64,000 nucleotides of DNA from Gilliamella sp. Lep-s35 (GTDB taxonomy: Bacteria > Pseudomonadota > Gammaproteobacteria > Enterobacterales > Orbaceae), in contig NZ_WTEX01000014.1 in assembly GCF_009795845.1 (NCBI RefSeq), positions 1-64,000 on the forward strand, in the 5' to 3' direction. The translations under genes were made by a program, and so were the position numbers. This document shows positions 49,960 through 58,935 of this stretch, piece after piece. Under the pieces are notes generated by a model, which saw only the letters and a program-made list of their open reading frames with translations, did not search any database and was not told where the DNA came from. Within the stretch, counting starts at the first letter, position 1, and each line of letters opens with the position of its first letter.

Positions 49960-52014
49960 TTAATTTATGAAACCATCATTTTGTTTCCGCCAACGAGCTC
50001 TAACATAATTGTTATAATTATAAATTTTGTTTTGTAATTTATGCTCTTCCTCGCTTAATTCATTTTTGGCACCATTATTATTGTTTAAAACACCTAAATT
50101 ATCTACATGATCAGTGACAATAATTTGAGTTAAAATATCGCCATTGTCGTCTTTATGATTTTCGCAAAATGTAATGAGTTCTTTGAATATATTTTTTACG
50201 GAAGATAAATCATCCTTTATTTTATCTCTTTTCATTTTTGATACTAAATTTTCAGGATTAAACGTTTCTGCATCATCATCTTGAAAATTAGGAAAATACA
50301 CTTGTGTTGGTTGATCTAAAAATAAAATAGGGGGAATTTTGCATTTTTTATTGGTAGCAAATAGAGAATGTAAGGATAAAAACAAAGATAAATGGGAATA
50401 AAGCCAATTAGCACCACTCCCCATAGAACGCAGATATGTTTCACCTCTTTTCTTATCTTCGTGATATAAATCAAAAGATTCTAGTTTAAAATGTAAGTTG
50501 ATGGGGCAATATGATTTTTCAAAATCAAAGTTTTCACCTATTTGATTCATCATATTATTAATTTTATTCTGTAAATTGTTTAAAGTTCTTTTAAGTTTAT
50601 ATTTTTGATCAATTGCTTTTTCTAATTTATCTCGTTCAGTTTTAAGATTTTCAATCTCCTTTTGCATATCCATTTTATTTTTTGACTCCATATCTTCTAG
50701 CATAATTTTAAATCGTAATTTAAGTTCTTCTGCTAATTGTGAAATTGGTGTCTTATTTTGCAAATTTTCAGTTTGTTCAGCTAATTTTTTTAAATTAGTT
50801 TCTATTTCTTTAAATTCAATATTTTTATTTTTTATTTCCTTTTCTATTAGATTCTTTTCTTCACTTAGGGACTTAGCTAGATAAGGTGTTGCTTGTAACT
50901 CTTTGTTTAGCCAATTGATAGCATCAGTTAATTTATGTGCTTCAGAAAGCATTGGGTTTATTTCAGATTGACAAAATGGGCATTGACATATTTGTATACC
51001 AACATCTTGAATAAGATTTATTGATGATAAATTTTTAGTAAAATCAATTACATAATTAATGGAAGAATCAATTGTATTTTTTTTATTTATCAATTCTCTT
51101 TTTTGAGCAAAGCATTGACTATATGCTCCATCTAGTTCTTTTTTTCTAATTTCATAATCAGAATTTGTTAGATCTATTTTTACAGCGTTTTGTTTTAATA
51201 ATTGTAATGCTTTTTCTGGTTTATTATAGATTTCATCAATTTCAGTTTTTAATAAGTCAGTCCCTGTTAGTGTATGGTAATCATTTAGAATTTGCTTTAA
51301 TTTAGCTTTTATACCAAATTCATTATTTACTTCTCTTCTTAATAATTTTTCTTTTGTTTTTATTAATTCATCAAGTTGGTTTATCTTTTGCTTTTTATAA
51401 AAATAGTCTTGATCAACAATACCCATAAAAATTTTGAAATGTTCTATCGCTTGTTCTCTTTTTTCCTTTTGATCAAAACGATAAAAAATAGCATGCTTGT
51501 TTGCGATTAAGTTTTGATGTTGTAAACAAAATGACATAAAACTACGACTTGATGGGGTAGCACTTTTTTTATGTAAGTATTCAACTTTTGCTAGATCTTC
51601 ATCCACACTAGTAAAATCAATATCAAAGTGTCTATTTAATCTGATTTTAAAATCTTTCAAGGGATAGAAAAAATTTTCATCAAAAAAGTTAGATTTGATG
51701 TTAGTTAATGATTCTATCTCTTCTACATTAGTTAATTCCTTTATAAAACAATATTTTGATTCAGGTCTTCTAGCTAAAACTAGTATATAGTCACAAAATT
51801 GCAATACAACATAATACATTGCTGCATTATCAGTAATAATACCAGTAGGCACCGTATAATCACTACTACCGAAGCAATAATCAAAAATTTCTATAAGGGC
51901 ACTTTTACCGGTTGATGAGCTACCTGTAATAATATTTAATCCAGGAGTTAATTTAACAAAATGACTATTTTCATTATTATCCAATACTGCAATAAGTTTT
52001 ATATAACATTTCAT
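49960..52014 (-). CDS. DUF3732 SMC/Rad50-like ATPase of an ABC-3C system
   Basis: The 684-aa protein has a split ABC ATPase around long coiled coils. Walker A is GSSSTGKS at 31-38 and is followed by EIFDYCFGSSDY, typical of DUF3732. A zinc-hook-like CxCPFC stands at 343-348 between coiled-coil arms (about 200-320 and 385-490). The ABC signature region is MGSGANWLYSHLSLFLSLH (531-549), Walker B is PPILFLDQPTQVYF (from 561) and the switch histidine is in IIVTDH (636). It is the last gene of the operon, overlapping the middle component by four bases. In ABC three-component systems this ATPase is thought to sense or process DNA and control the effector. Confidence 0.88.
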   Translation of the reverse strand: MKCYIKLIAVLDNNENSHFVKLTPGLNIITGSSSTGKSALIEIFDYCFGSSDYTVPTGIITDNAAMYYVVLQFCDYILVLARRPESKYCFIKELTNVEEIESLTNIKSNFFDENFFYPLKDFKIRLNRHFDIDFTSVDEDLAKVEYLHKKSATPSSRSFMSFCLQHQNLIANKHAIFYRFDQKEKREQAIEHFKIFMGIVDQDYFYKKQKINQLDELIKTKEKLLRREVNNEFGIKAKLKQILNDYHTLTGTDLLKTEIDEIYNKPEKALQLLKQNAVKIDLTNSDYEIRKKELDGAYSQCFAQKRELINKKNTIDSSINYVIDFTKNLSSINLIQDVGIQICQCPFCQSEINPMLSEAHKLTDAINWLNKELQATPYLAKSLSEEKNLIEKEIKNKNIEFKEIETNLKKLAEQTENLQNKTPISQLAEELKLRFKIMLEDMESKNKMDMQKEIENLKTERDKLEKAIDQKYKLKRTLNNLQNKINNMMNQIGENFDFEKSYCPINLHFKLESFDLYHEDKKRGETYLRSMGSGANWLYSHLSLFLSLHSLFATNKKCKIPPILFLDQPTQVYFPNFQDDDAETFNPENLVSKMKRDKIKDDLSSVKNIFKELITFCENHKDDNGDILTQIIVTDHVDNLGVLNNNNGAKNELSEEEHKLQNKIYNYNNYVRARWRKQNDGFIN

Positions 52015-52475
52015 AGTTTAACTATTCCAAGTTGTCTATATATACTGGGTATATCATGGGATTTGAAGATTATTGAAGCTAGATTTTGAGCTGATTTTAT
52101 TTCTACTTCAAGTTTTGATGGCATCGAATCATCTTTACAATATTCAATCGATAAATCATCACAAAGTTTTAAATATTGCTTACTGATTAAATCATTCACA
52201 ATCTGATTTGTCGTTGTTTTTAATTCATTTACTCTCTGGTATAAACCAAGAATATTATCTTGGTAATTGCAAAATGTTCTTAAATTACTAGTAGAGCGAG
52301 CTTTTGATAAAAATTTTTGAGATGGTGGATATAAAACCAAAGGTAGGACTAAATAACTAAGTAAAATATTTTTAGGGCTATTTGGTAATGCTTTATAAAA
52401 TGCCCCAACTACAGGAGCTAAGATAATTGGGCTTCTTGTTAAGGTGATATAGTAATATATTCTATCTTTTTTCAT
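52011..52475 (-). CDS. ABC-3C middle component
   Basis: The 154-aa product fits the small middle subunit that accompanies DUF3732 ATPases. NPA-like early residues are followed by NILLSYLVLPLVLYPPSQKF, an Arg/Ser-rich SKARSTSNLRTF, helices, and a typical C-terminus with FKSHDIPSIYRQLGIVKL. It overlaps both neighbours by four bases, so the three proteins are made in a fixed ratio. It has no enzymatic motif and probably bridges ATPase and effector, as winged-helix kleisin-like subunits do in SMC complexes (inference). Confidence 0.75.
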   Translation of the reverse strand: MKKDRIYYYITLTRSPIILAPVVGAFYKALPNSPKNILLSYLVLPLVLYPPSQKFLSKARSTSNLRTFCNYQDNILGLYQRVNELKTTTNQIVNDLISKQYLKLCDDLSIEYCKDDSMPSKLEVEIKSAQNLASIIFKSHDIPSIYRQLGIVKL

Positions 52476-53617
52476 CTTCTTAGCTTCCAGTGAATATTAT
52501 CATTATCGTCATCAGCTAGAATATGATATACGCCATTCCTGAAATCAATCGGTGTGTTTGTATATGGACATAACAACTGAGGATCGTCACCCATTAAGTG
52601 ATCATAAAAGCATTGGGAAGAGATAACTATATCATGATCAGCATTTAATTTTAATTCAGCGCATTTTTCTCTATACTTTGAATTATGTTTTCTTTTTAAT
52701 TGGTTCTGATATTCTAAATAATACTCATAACTTTTCTGAAGCCCTTTCAACTCCTTCCAAATTATTGCATTAGCATATACATAGTCATTAATTGCCTCTG
52801 TAAGAACTTCGTGGTGAGATATTTCATTAATTTTTTTTATAAATAATTTATCTACGTATTTTGTATGATCTAAATCTGCTGATTTTTTTATTTTAGGAAA
52901 TATATGTTGCCCATTTTGATATAAAGAGTTTATTTTTCGAACTTCTTCGGTGAATTGGCTGTTCGTTATTTCCCAACCATCTTGTACTTGGGCGGATATT
53001 AGAAAACCGATTAATGCTTGAATAAATAATTGTTGATTTTCAGATGGTATTCCTCTTGCATATTTCCTTACCATTTCTGACCATTTTTTTTCATAATTAG
53101 GAGCATCAGAAACAATAACTATTTTAGGGATAATCTCTTTTAATTCAGCATTTTTTTCATTAAATATTTCTCGTTGAATAGCTAATACTTCACTCGGTTT
53201 ATGATGCGGTTTTTCAACTTGTTTTTGTTTAAATCTTTTTTCAGCCGAAATCCAAAGCTCGTATAAATCAGAATATCTTTTTTCGACATTTGATGATTCC
53301 CATTGATTAAAAATACTCTTTAAGCCTATACTTTGAGTTGTACTTAATACTAGCGATTTATAATAATGATGTTCAAAACGTTTATCTAACCAGTTTTTTA
53401 TGGTATTCCAAAAAGCAATGTTATTATCAGATAAAGGTTTTGCTAGATGTTTTACCTCTATTTGTGAATCATGAGATATTGTTACATCACCGTATTTTTC
53501 TATCCAGAGCTTTTGATCTTGATCTAGAGAATATGCTATATCTAAAGCAACAAGCAATTGGTATGAAATAGCTTTTGTTGAATCAACTGCAGAATTAGGT
53601 AATTTATTATTTTCCAT
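52472..53617 (-). CDS. ABC-3C effector with PD-(D/E)XK nuclease-like N-terminus
   Basis: The first gene of the operon, 381 aa. The N-terminus resembles Cap4/DUF4297-type nucleases: YQLLVALDIAYSL, then LWIEKYGDVTI with Asp44 and the Glu54-x-Lys56 pair in QIEVKH, followed by LSDNNIAFWNTIKNWL. This is the pattern of a PD-(D/E)XK active site. The C-terminal part (about 200-381) fits an ABC-3C C-terminal domain that couples effectors to the ATPase, ending in SQCFYDHLMGDDPQLLCPYT and WKLRR. The likely role is DNA cleavage on invasion. Nuclease activity is inferred from motifs only. Confidence 0.75.
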   Translation of the reverse strand: MENNKLPNSAVDSTKAISYQLLVALDIAYSLDQDQKLWIEKYGDVTISHDSQIEVKHLAKPLSDNNIAFWNTIKNWLDKRFEHHYYKSLVLSTTQSIGLKSIFNQWESSNVEKRYSDLYELWISAEKRFKQKQVEKPHHKPSEVLAIQREIFNEKNAELKEIIPKIVIVSDAPNYEKKWSEMVRKYARGIPSENQQLFIQALIGFLISAQVQDGWEITNSQFTEEVRKINSLYQNGQHIFPKIKKSADLDHTKYVDKLFIKKINEISHHEVLTEAINDYVYANAIIWKELKGLQKSYEYYLEYQNQLKRKHNSKYREKCAELKLNADHDIVISSQCFYDHLMGDDPQLLCPYTNTPIDFRNGVYHILADDDNDNIHWKLRR

Positions 53618-53775
53618 TATTTACAACTGCCTTGTAACTATGCCATTTTTTCAAAAATTTTAACATAACATTACAATATGTAAAACCATATAGTTTAAAA
53701 TAATTGCATAATCTATATAATTATTTCATTTAGAAATATTATAATTAAGATGCAATCGCTCACATATGCCGTTAT

Positions 53776-53841
53776 ACTTAGTTGCTTAGCTAATTCTAGC
53801 AGTCCTAATTTAGGTTTAATGATTTTGGCAGTTTGATTCGT
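53776..53841 (-). pseudogene. N-terminal remnant of an IS481-type transposase
   Basis: Twenty-two codons read NQTAKIIKPKLGLLELAKQL, closely matching the start of a group of IS481-family transposases. The first codon is ACG where ATG is expected, with AAGGAGAG upstream as ribosome-binding site, so the start codon itself looks mutated. The likeness ends after about 22 codons. It marks the boundary between the ABC-3C island and the ula genes. Confidence 0.55.
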
Positions 53842-53898
53842 TTCTGACTCTCCTTTTGCGTTATAAAATAACTTAACCGTCAGATCCAATTAAGGCTA

Positions 53899-54804
53899 TT
53901 ACAATTTTAAAGGATAATTGGCTTTTTCGGCAATTGCTTTTAGGCGATTTTGGGCGGTAATTATGTTATCTTGCCATTTTTCATCTTTTGCCCACATTTC
54001 AATTACCAATGGTGCAACATAATTCATAGTGCGAAGTGTTGCAAAAATAGCGGCAAAATCAACTTCGCCGTCACCAATGACCAAATCTCTAAATTGTCCA
54101 GGATAACCAGTCTTAACTTTGAATGTGTCTTTTAGATGAATTTGGACAATATGGTCACGACTTAACATAAGTTCAGTGCAAGTATCATAATTCCAACCAG
54201 TAATATTTCCAACATCAGGGTAAGCCATAAAGTAAGGAGAATCGATATTTTTTTTGAGGATTTCGAATTTGCTTAAACTGTTAAGATACGGCGTATCCAT
54301 AATTTCAACCGCTAACATTACTCCTGCTCGTTCTGCTTGCTTAACTGCCCACTGCATACCTTGAATAAAACGCTGATGCGTTTGTAAGTCAGCAGGTTCA
54401 TAATAAACATCATAACCAGCGAGTTGGATCACTCTTATTCCTAACTTGTAAGCTAGCGTAATGGCTTTGTCCATAATGGTTTGGGCTTCACTACGGATAT
54501 CATTATTGGCTGAACCAAATGGATATTTACGATGTGCGCTTAAGCACATGGAATGTAATGGAATTCCGATTTTTTCGCATTGATGTCTGAGTGAATAGAT
54601 CTCATCGTCAGACCAATCTAATCTGGCGCGACGTTCATCCGATTCATCGATAGAAATTTCAATGAAATCAAATCCTAAATCTTTAGTTACTTGTAATTTA
54701 TCTTGCCATAATAGCTGGTTAGGTAGGGCTTTTTCATAAATACCAATACGAGGCGTATTTTGGGGTTGATACAGTTTTTTTGATATATTTTTACTTTGTG
54801 GCAT
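53899..54804 (-). CDS. ulaE: L-xylulose-5-phosphate 3-epimerase
   Basis: UlaE converts L-xylulose-5-phosphate to L-ribulose-5-phosphate in L-ascorbate catabolism. The 301-aa TIM-barrel protein (E. coli 284) has RIGIYEKALP, LGFDFIEISIDE, SMCLSAHRKYPFGS, IRVIQLAGYDVYYEP, VEIMDTPYLNS (metal Glu) and VIEMWAKDE. The N-terminus carries about 15 extra basic residues. It is the last gene of ulaAB-C-F-D-E, 65 bases after ulaD. Confidence 0.93.
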   Translation of the reverse strand: MPQSKNISKKLYQPQNTPRIGIYEKALPNQLLWQDKLQVTKDLGFDFIEISIDESDERRARLDWSDDEIYSLRHQCEKIGIPLHSMCLSAHRKYPFGSANNDIRSEAQTIMDKAITLAYKLGIRVIQLAGYDVYYEPADLQTHQRFIQGMQWAVKQAERAGVMLAVEIMDTPYLNSLSKFEILKKNIDSPYFMAYPDVGNITGWNYDTCTELMLSRDHIVQIHLKDTFKVKTGYPGQFRDLVIGDGEVDFAAIFATLRTMNYVAPLVIEMWAKDEKWQDNIITAQNRLKAIAEKANYPLKL

Positions 54805-54869
54805 GGTGATAACCTATTTTTTATATGAAAAGAAATCATGTAGCTGATTTGTTCAGCTACATGTGGTTG

Positions 54870-55514
54870 TTACCAATATTTTGCGATCTGCTCTCTTAAT
54901 GCTTGTGCCGTTTTTTGACCGTTTTCGTTAGCCAGCGCACGACCGGCAATAAAGGCTTTGGTTTTTATGCCTGCAAATAGATGAATATCTTCTGGCACAA
55001 TTCCACCAGTAATTGATAGTTCAAGCCCTAAATCAGACAATTGACGCATTTTAGTTATATCATCTTCACCCCAACCAATACCTGCTAGTTCTGCATCACG
55101 AGAACGATGGTATATCGCTTGCTTAATACCAAGTTTTCGCCATGCTTTGGCATCATCTAAAGTCCAGTGACCATACAATTCGATTTGAATTTCACCATTA
55201 AATTCATCAGCCACTTTTTTACATGCTTCTACAGTTGCAATATGAGCTGCTGCGGATACAGTTAACCAATTGGCTCCAGCTGAAAACGCCATTTTTGCCA
55301 ATATCGCCCCTCCATCAGTGGTTTTTAAATCACACACTAAAATATGATTTGGGTAGAGTTCTCTTAACCGTTTTACACTTTGCATACCAGCCCCAAACGC
55401 AAGAATGGTGCCAACTTCAATAATATCAACAAACCCTGCTACATTTTTTGCCACATCTAGTGCAGGCGCTAATTCAGTTTGATCTAATGCTATTTGTAAT
55501 TTAGGCGCTGTCAT
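54870..55514 (-). CDS. ulaD: 3-keto-L-gulonate-6-phosphate decarboxylase
   Basis: UlaD decarboxylates 3-keto-L-gulonate-6-phosphate to L-xylulose-5-phosphate; it belongs to the orotidine decarboxylase suprafamily. The 214-aa product (E. coli 216) has LQIALDQTELAPAL, VDIIEVGTILAFGAGMQSVK, VCDLKTTDGGAILAKMAF with the catalytic Asp-x-Lys-x-x-Asp, IYHRSRDAELAG and LSITGGIVPEDI. It is 20 bases after ulaF. Confidence 0.96.
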   Translation of the reverse strand: MTAPKLQIALDQTELAPALDVAKNVAGFVDIIEVGTILAFGAGMQSVKRLRELYPNHILVCDLKTTDGGAILAKMAFSAGANWLTVSAAAHIATVEACKKVADEFNGEIQIELYGHWTLDDAKAWRKLGIKQAIYHRSRDAELAGIGWGEDDITKMRQLSDLGLELSITGGIVPEDIHLFAGIKTKAFIAGRALANENGQKTAQALREQIAKYW

Positions 55515-55534
55515 GTTGTTCTCCTTAATATTTG

Positions 55535-56227
55535 TTATTTTTGACCGTAGTAAGCATTCGCACCATGTTTGCGAAAATAGTGCTTGTCAGATAATGTTTG
55601 TTGTATTTTGATTGTTTGATTAAGTTGCCGAGTTGAAAGCGCCATCATTGCTACTTCTTCAAGTACTACAGCATTATGTACCGCATCTAAGGCATTTTTA
55701 CCCCAACAAAATGGAGCATGACCTGATATGATAGCGCCAGGCATAGCAACAGGATCTAAGCCTCGGCGTTTAAATTCTTCTATTATTACTAATCCTGTAT
55801 TTTTTTCGTAATCAGTTGTGATTTCACTATCAATTAGTTCACGAGTACAAGGCACATCACCATAAAAATAATCAGCATGAGTGGTGCCCAGTGCTGGAAT
55901 ATCTAATTCAGCTTGAGCCCAAATGGTAGCGTATCGAGAATGGGTGTGGACAATGCCGCCAATTTCTGGAAATGCTTTATACAACTCAATATGTGTTGCG
56001 GTATCACTGGAAGGATTTAATTTTCCATCTAAAATATCGCCCGTTAGCGAAACAACCACAATATCATCCACCTTCATATTGCTATATTCAACACCAGAAG
56101 GTTTAATAGCGATAAGACCTTTATCGCGATCAATTTCAGATACATTACCCCAAGTGAAGGTGACCAAATTATATTTGGGCAGTAATAAATTAGCGTTTAA
56201 AACACGTTCTTTTAAAGCTTGATACAT
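55535..56227 (-). CDS. ulaF: L-ribulose-5-phosphate 4-epimerase
   Basis: UlaF makes D-xylulose-5-phosphate, which enters the pentose phosphate pathway. The 230-aa class II aldolase-like protein has [27 protein letters not shown], the zinc histidines in [27 protein letters not shown] and [11 protein letters not shown], and a C-terminal HGANAYYGQ. It is three bases after ulaC. The family also contains AraD; the ula context decides the assignment. Confidence 0.95.
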   Translation of the reverse strand: MYQALKERVLNANLLLPKYNLVTFTWGNVSEIDRDKGLIAIKPSGVEYSNMKVDDIVVVSLTGDILDGKLNPSSDTATHIELYKAFPEIGGIVHTHSRYATIWAQAELDIPALGTTHADYFYGDVPCTRELIDSEITTDYEKNTGLVIIEEFKRRGLDPVAMPGAIISGHAPFCWGKNALDAVHNAVVLEEVAMMALSTRQLNQTIKIQQTLSDKHYFRKHGANAYYGQK

Positions 56228-56230
56228 AAT

Positions 56231-56704
56231 TTAACCTCCATTTAATGCCTGATCGATAACGGCATATACATCTTCTTTGGTGTTACAACGTCTTAATTTA
56301 TCAAGATCAACGCCTGTCTCACTATTTTCATCATCTAAGATCTGGGTCACTTCCATTAACCCTTCCATGTGCTGATCAGAGGTGCTACCTGCTAATGTCA
56401 CTAAGACATCAACAGGCTCAGCTTCACCATCAAAATAGACCGGATTTTTTAAAGTCACCAAAGCAAAAGCAGTACGATTTACACCGTCTTCTGGCCTTGC
56501 GTGTGGCATGGCAAAGTTTGGCGCTATAATAATATAAGGACCCATTGTATTGACGCAGCGGATAATGGCATCGTAATAAGAAGGTTCTATTGCCTTAGAA
56601 GCAACTAACATATCCGTACCCAATTTAACTGCTTCTTGCCAATTTGATGCCTCAGCTTTGAGTAAAATAGAGTTATTTTCAATTAATGATTCTTTTAAAG
56701 CCAT
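56231..56704 (-). CDS. ulaC: L-ascorbate PTS system EIIA component
   Basis: UlaC accepts phosphate from HPr and passes it to the IIB domain. The 157-aa EIIA of the mannitol/fructose type has its phosphorylated histidine in NFAMPHARPEDG (His68). It follows the fused ulaAB gene after 24 bases and precedes ulaF by three. Confidence 0.95.
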   Translation of the reverse strand: MALKESLIENNSILLKAEASNWQEAVKLGTDMLVASKAIEPSYYDAIIRCVNTMGPYIIIAPNFAMPHARPEDGVNRTAFALVTLKNPVYFDGEAEPVDVLVTLAGSTSDQHMEGLMEVTQILDDENSETGVDLDKLRRCNTKEDVYAVIDQALNGG

Positions 56705-56728
56705 GGTGTACTCCTTAGTATTTAAAAT

Positions 56729-58498
56729 CTATTTTAAAAGCACTTGCTCAATCAGTTTTATAAGCTCATCGCCAAAGGTGTGTGGGTTTAGCATATTTTG
56801 TACACCTAATGCATGTTGGCCTTCATTAACCTCGATTTCATGAATAAGATGTTTAGAAGCGACGATGATATCAACATTCGGTAGGCGTGATTTATAGTCC
56901 GTTACAGCACAGGAATCCATTTCATTTGGGATCCCCTTTTTATTTAAATAATTGGCGATTTTCATTTTCATCATCATTGATGAGCCTTGGCCACTACCGC
57001 ATACGGCTAAAATTCGAATTGGACGACCTTCACTCACAGCGACTTCATCCATTTTTTCAAGTACAGATTCGTTAATATCTTGCTGTTTGTCGTTTACTTC
57101 ATCAGGTTGGTTGTTAGAATCAGCCTCTTCTTGACGTAGCTGTTTAGCTGCAAAAAACATATAAACCAAGGCTAACGCAATAAGCACATAAATGAATAAG
57201 TACGAAATAGATAAACCTTGTAAAATTGGTGGGAATAAAATTGCCCAATCAGCCATTCCCATCCATGAATCAATTGGCGTGCCGTTTTTAGCAAAGATAT
57301 CGATCACCCAAGCAGAGCCTAATACCTCTATCATGCCCATAGCAAAACAGATTTTCATTACTGCTTTCCAACCGCCAAAATGGTTAGCAAATACTCCAAT
57401 AGTCGCATTCGAAAAGAACATGGGTATAAATCCCGGAATAATCATGATTGGTGATTTAAAGATAAGCAGTAAAGCAATCGCTAAAAATTGACCTAATGCC
57501 CCCCAAATAAAACCAAATACCATTGCATTGGGTGAAAAGGCATAAATTGCCGCACAGTCAATGGCTAATACTGCGTTAGGAATCAGTTTTTCTGAAATAC
57601 CTTTGAAAGCTTCAGACAATTCAGCGACAAACATACGCACACCACCAACAATAACTTGAATTGCGACGGCAAATTTAAGTCCTGTTTCAAAGATGTAGAT
57701 AGTCCAATGGGTGGAACCAGCCATTGTTTGTAAATTATCTAACCCAAATGAGAGCAAAATAATACCGAAGAAAATTGTCATCACGATCGTGGTTGCAGCG
57801 ATACTATCGTGAAAGATGTGTAACCATTTTGGTAATTTTAGATTATCAACTGTATCGTTTTTATCACCTAATTTTGGTGCTAATTTAACCGCAATCCATG
57901 AGCCGAGTTGTTGCTGGTGACCTATTGAAAAGCCAGCTCCACCAGTTACCGCTTCGGTTGGCTTAAACATCATATTAGAAAATATTCCCCAATAAAGTGC
58001 GGTGATAATGGCCGAATAGATGATGGTTTCCCACATGCTGTAACCAAAAAGAAAGTAAAATAGTGCAATTAAACCAACCTGTTGGAACATAATATGGCCA
58101 GTTAACATAATAGTTCGAATCCCTGTTAGGCGTCGAAAAATAACGAGTAAAATGTTGATAGCTAAAGCAAGTAAAACCGCATAACCTACCCATGAGTAGT
58201 GTTCACCCATACCGTTTTCAACAGCAACCATTGATGCATAAGTATCAATAATCGAACCTTTAATACCATGATATTCAGTCAATTTGGCAATAACGGGTTT
58301 AAACGTTGATACTAAAACCCCCGAACCAACCTGCAATAACATAAATCCAACAATGGTTTTAATTGTGCCTTTTAACACGGTAGTTAGATCTTTACGTAAC
58401 AGACAATAACCAAGCATTGTCACCAAACCAAGTAATAAAGGCGCTTTTGTCATCACCTGACTATAAAAAATATAAAATACGTTATAGATTACTTCCAT
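56729..58498 (-). CDS. ulaA: Fused L-ascorbate PTS permease, EIIC-EIIB
   Basis: The 589-aa protein joins two components that are separate in E. coli. Residues about 1-455 form the UlaA-type EIIC with about eleven membrane segments ([56 protein letters not shown]). A charged linker spans about 456-491. Residues 492-589 are UlaB, with the phosphorylated Cys500 in [19 protein letters not shown]. It takes up L-ascorbate as L-ascorbate-6-phosphate. It is the first gene of the catabolic operon, under a 437-base control region shared with ulaR. Confidence 0.95.
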   Translation of the reverse strand: MEVIYNVFYIFYSQVMTKAPLLLGLVTMLGYCLLRKDLTTVLKGTIKTIVGFMLLQVGSGVLVSTFKPVIAKLTEYHGIKGSIIDTYASMVAVENGMGEHYSWVGYAVLLALAINILLVIFRRLTGIRTIMLTGHIMFQQVGLIALFYFLFGYSMWETIIYSAIITALYWGIFSNMMFKPTEAVTGGAGFSIGHQQQLGSWIAVKLAPKLGDKNDTVDNLKLPKWLHIFHDSIAATTIVMTIFFGIILLSFGLDNLQTMAGSTHWTIYIFETGLKFAVAIQVIVGGVRMFVAELSEAFKGISEKLIPNAVLAIDCAAIYAFSPNAMVFGFIWGALGQFLAIALLLIFKSPIMIIPGFIPMFFSNATIGVFANHFGGWKAVMKICFAMGMIEVLGSAWVIDIFAKNGTPIDSWMGMADWAILFPPILQGLSISYLFIYVLIALALVYMFFAAKQLRQEEADSNNQPDEVNDKQQDINESVLEKMDEVAVSEGRPIRILAVCGSGQGSSMMMKMKIANYLNKKGIPNEMDSCAVTDYKSRLPNVDIIVASKHLIHEIEVNEGQHALGVQNMLNPHTFGDELIKLIEQVLLK

Positions 58499-58599
58499 AT
58501 GTCCCTCTCATCAGTTATTGACATTTTTATTGCTCTAACAGCACTCATCCCTGATATCGAGTTCCATTTAAATGTCTTTCATCAAGTTTCTTACAGACT

Positions 58600-58634
58600 G
58601 TAAAGTGAATGAATAAAAACGCCGATCACTTTAC
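58600..58634. promoter_or_regulatory. Inverted repeat GTAAAGTGA, candidate UlaR operator
   Basis: GTAAAGTGA (58600-58608) and TCACTTTAC (58626-58634) are exact inverse copies 17 bases apart, about 100 bases upstream of ulaAB. It could be an operator for the DeoR-type repressor UlaR or a leader hairpin. Confidence 0.4.
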
Positions 58635-58712
58635 GTTATTGTTCATCGCTCATTAATAATATTTGCTATATTCCACAATCAAAATAAATCACACAATGAT
58701 TATTTTTGATTA

Positions 58713-58728
58713 CTTTGACAAAGATCAC
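58713..58728. promoter_or_regulatory. Second CRP-like site in the ula control region
   Basis: TTTGACAAAGATCACT keeps most of the TGTGA-N6-TCACA pattern. It is weaker than the site 42 bases away; the separation of four helical turns favours cooperation. Confidence 0.45.
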
Positions 58729-58754
58729 TATTTTTATAAAATCAACACAGCATC

Positions 58755-58770
58755 TGTGACACAGATCACA
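58755..58770. promoter_or_regulatory. CRP site in the ula control region
   Basis: TGTGACACAGATCACA matches the consensus TGTGA-N6-TCACA in all ten conserved positions. It is expected to bind cAMP-CRP, making ascorbate use subject to catabolite control. Confidence 0.8.
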
Positions 58771-58935
58771 ACTTGATAAAAAACCACAAGCAAAAGATAA
58801 AATTAAAATTATTATTATCAATACATTAAATGATAAGTCACTAAAAGTAAAAATTATAATAATTGACAACAATACAAATGAAAATTATTATCAAAAATAA
58901 TCACATTTAATCATTTAATAATATAAGAGGAAATA

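Larger units (their letters stand above)
58499..58935. promoter_or_regulatory. Control region between ulaAB and ulaR
   Basis: This 437-base stretch carries no gene. It contains two CRP-like sites and an inverted repeat (listed separately) and must hold the divergent promoters. UlaR repression with CRP activation is the known logic of the E. coli ula regulon. Confidence 0.7.
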
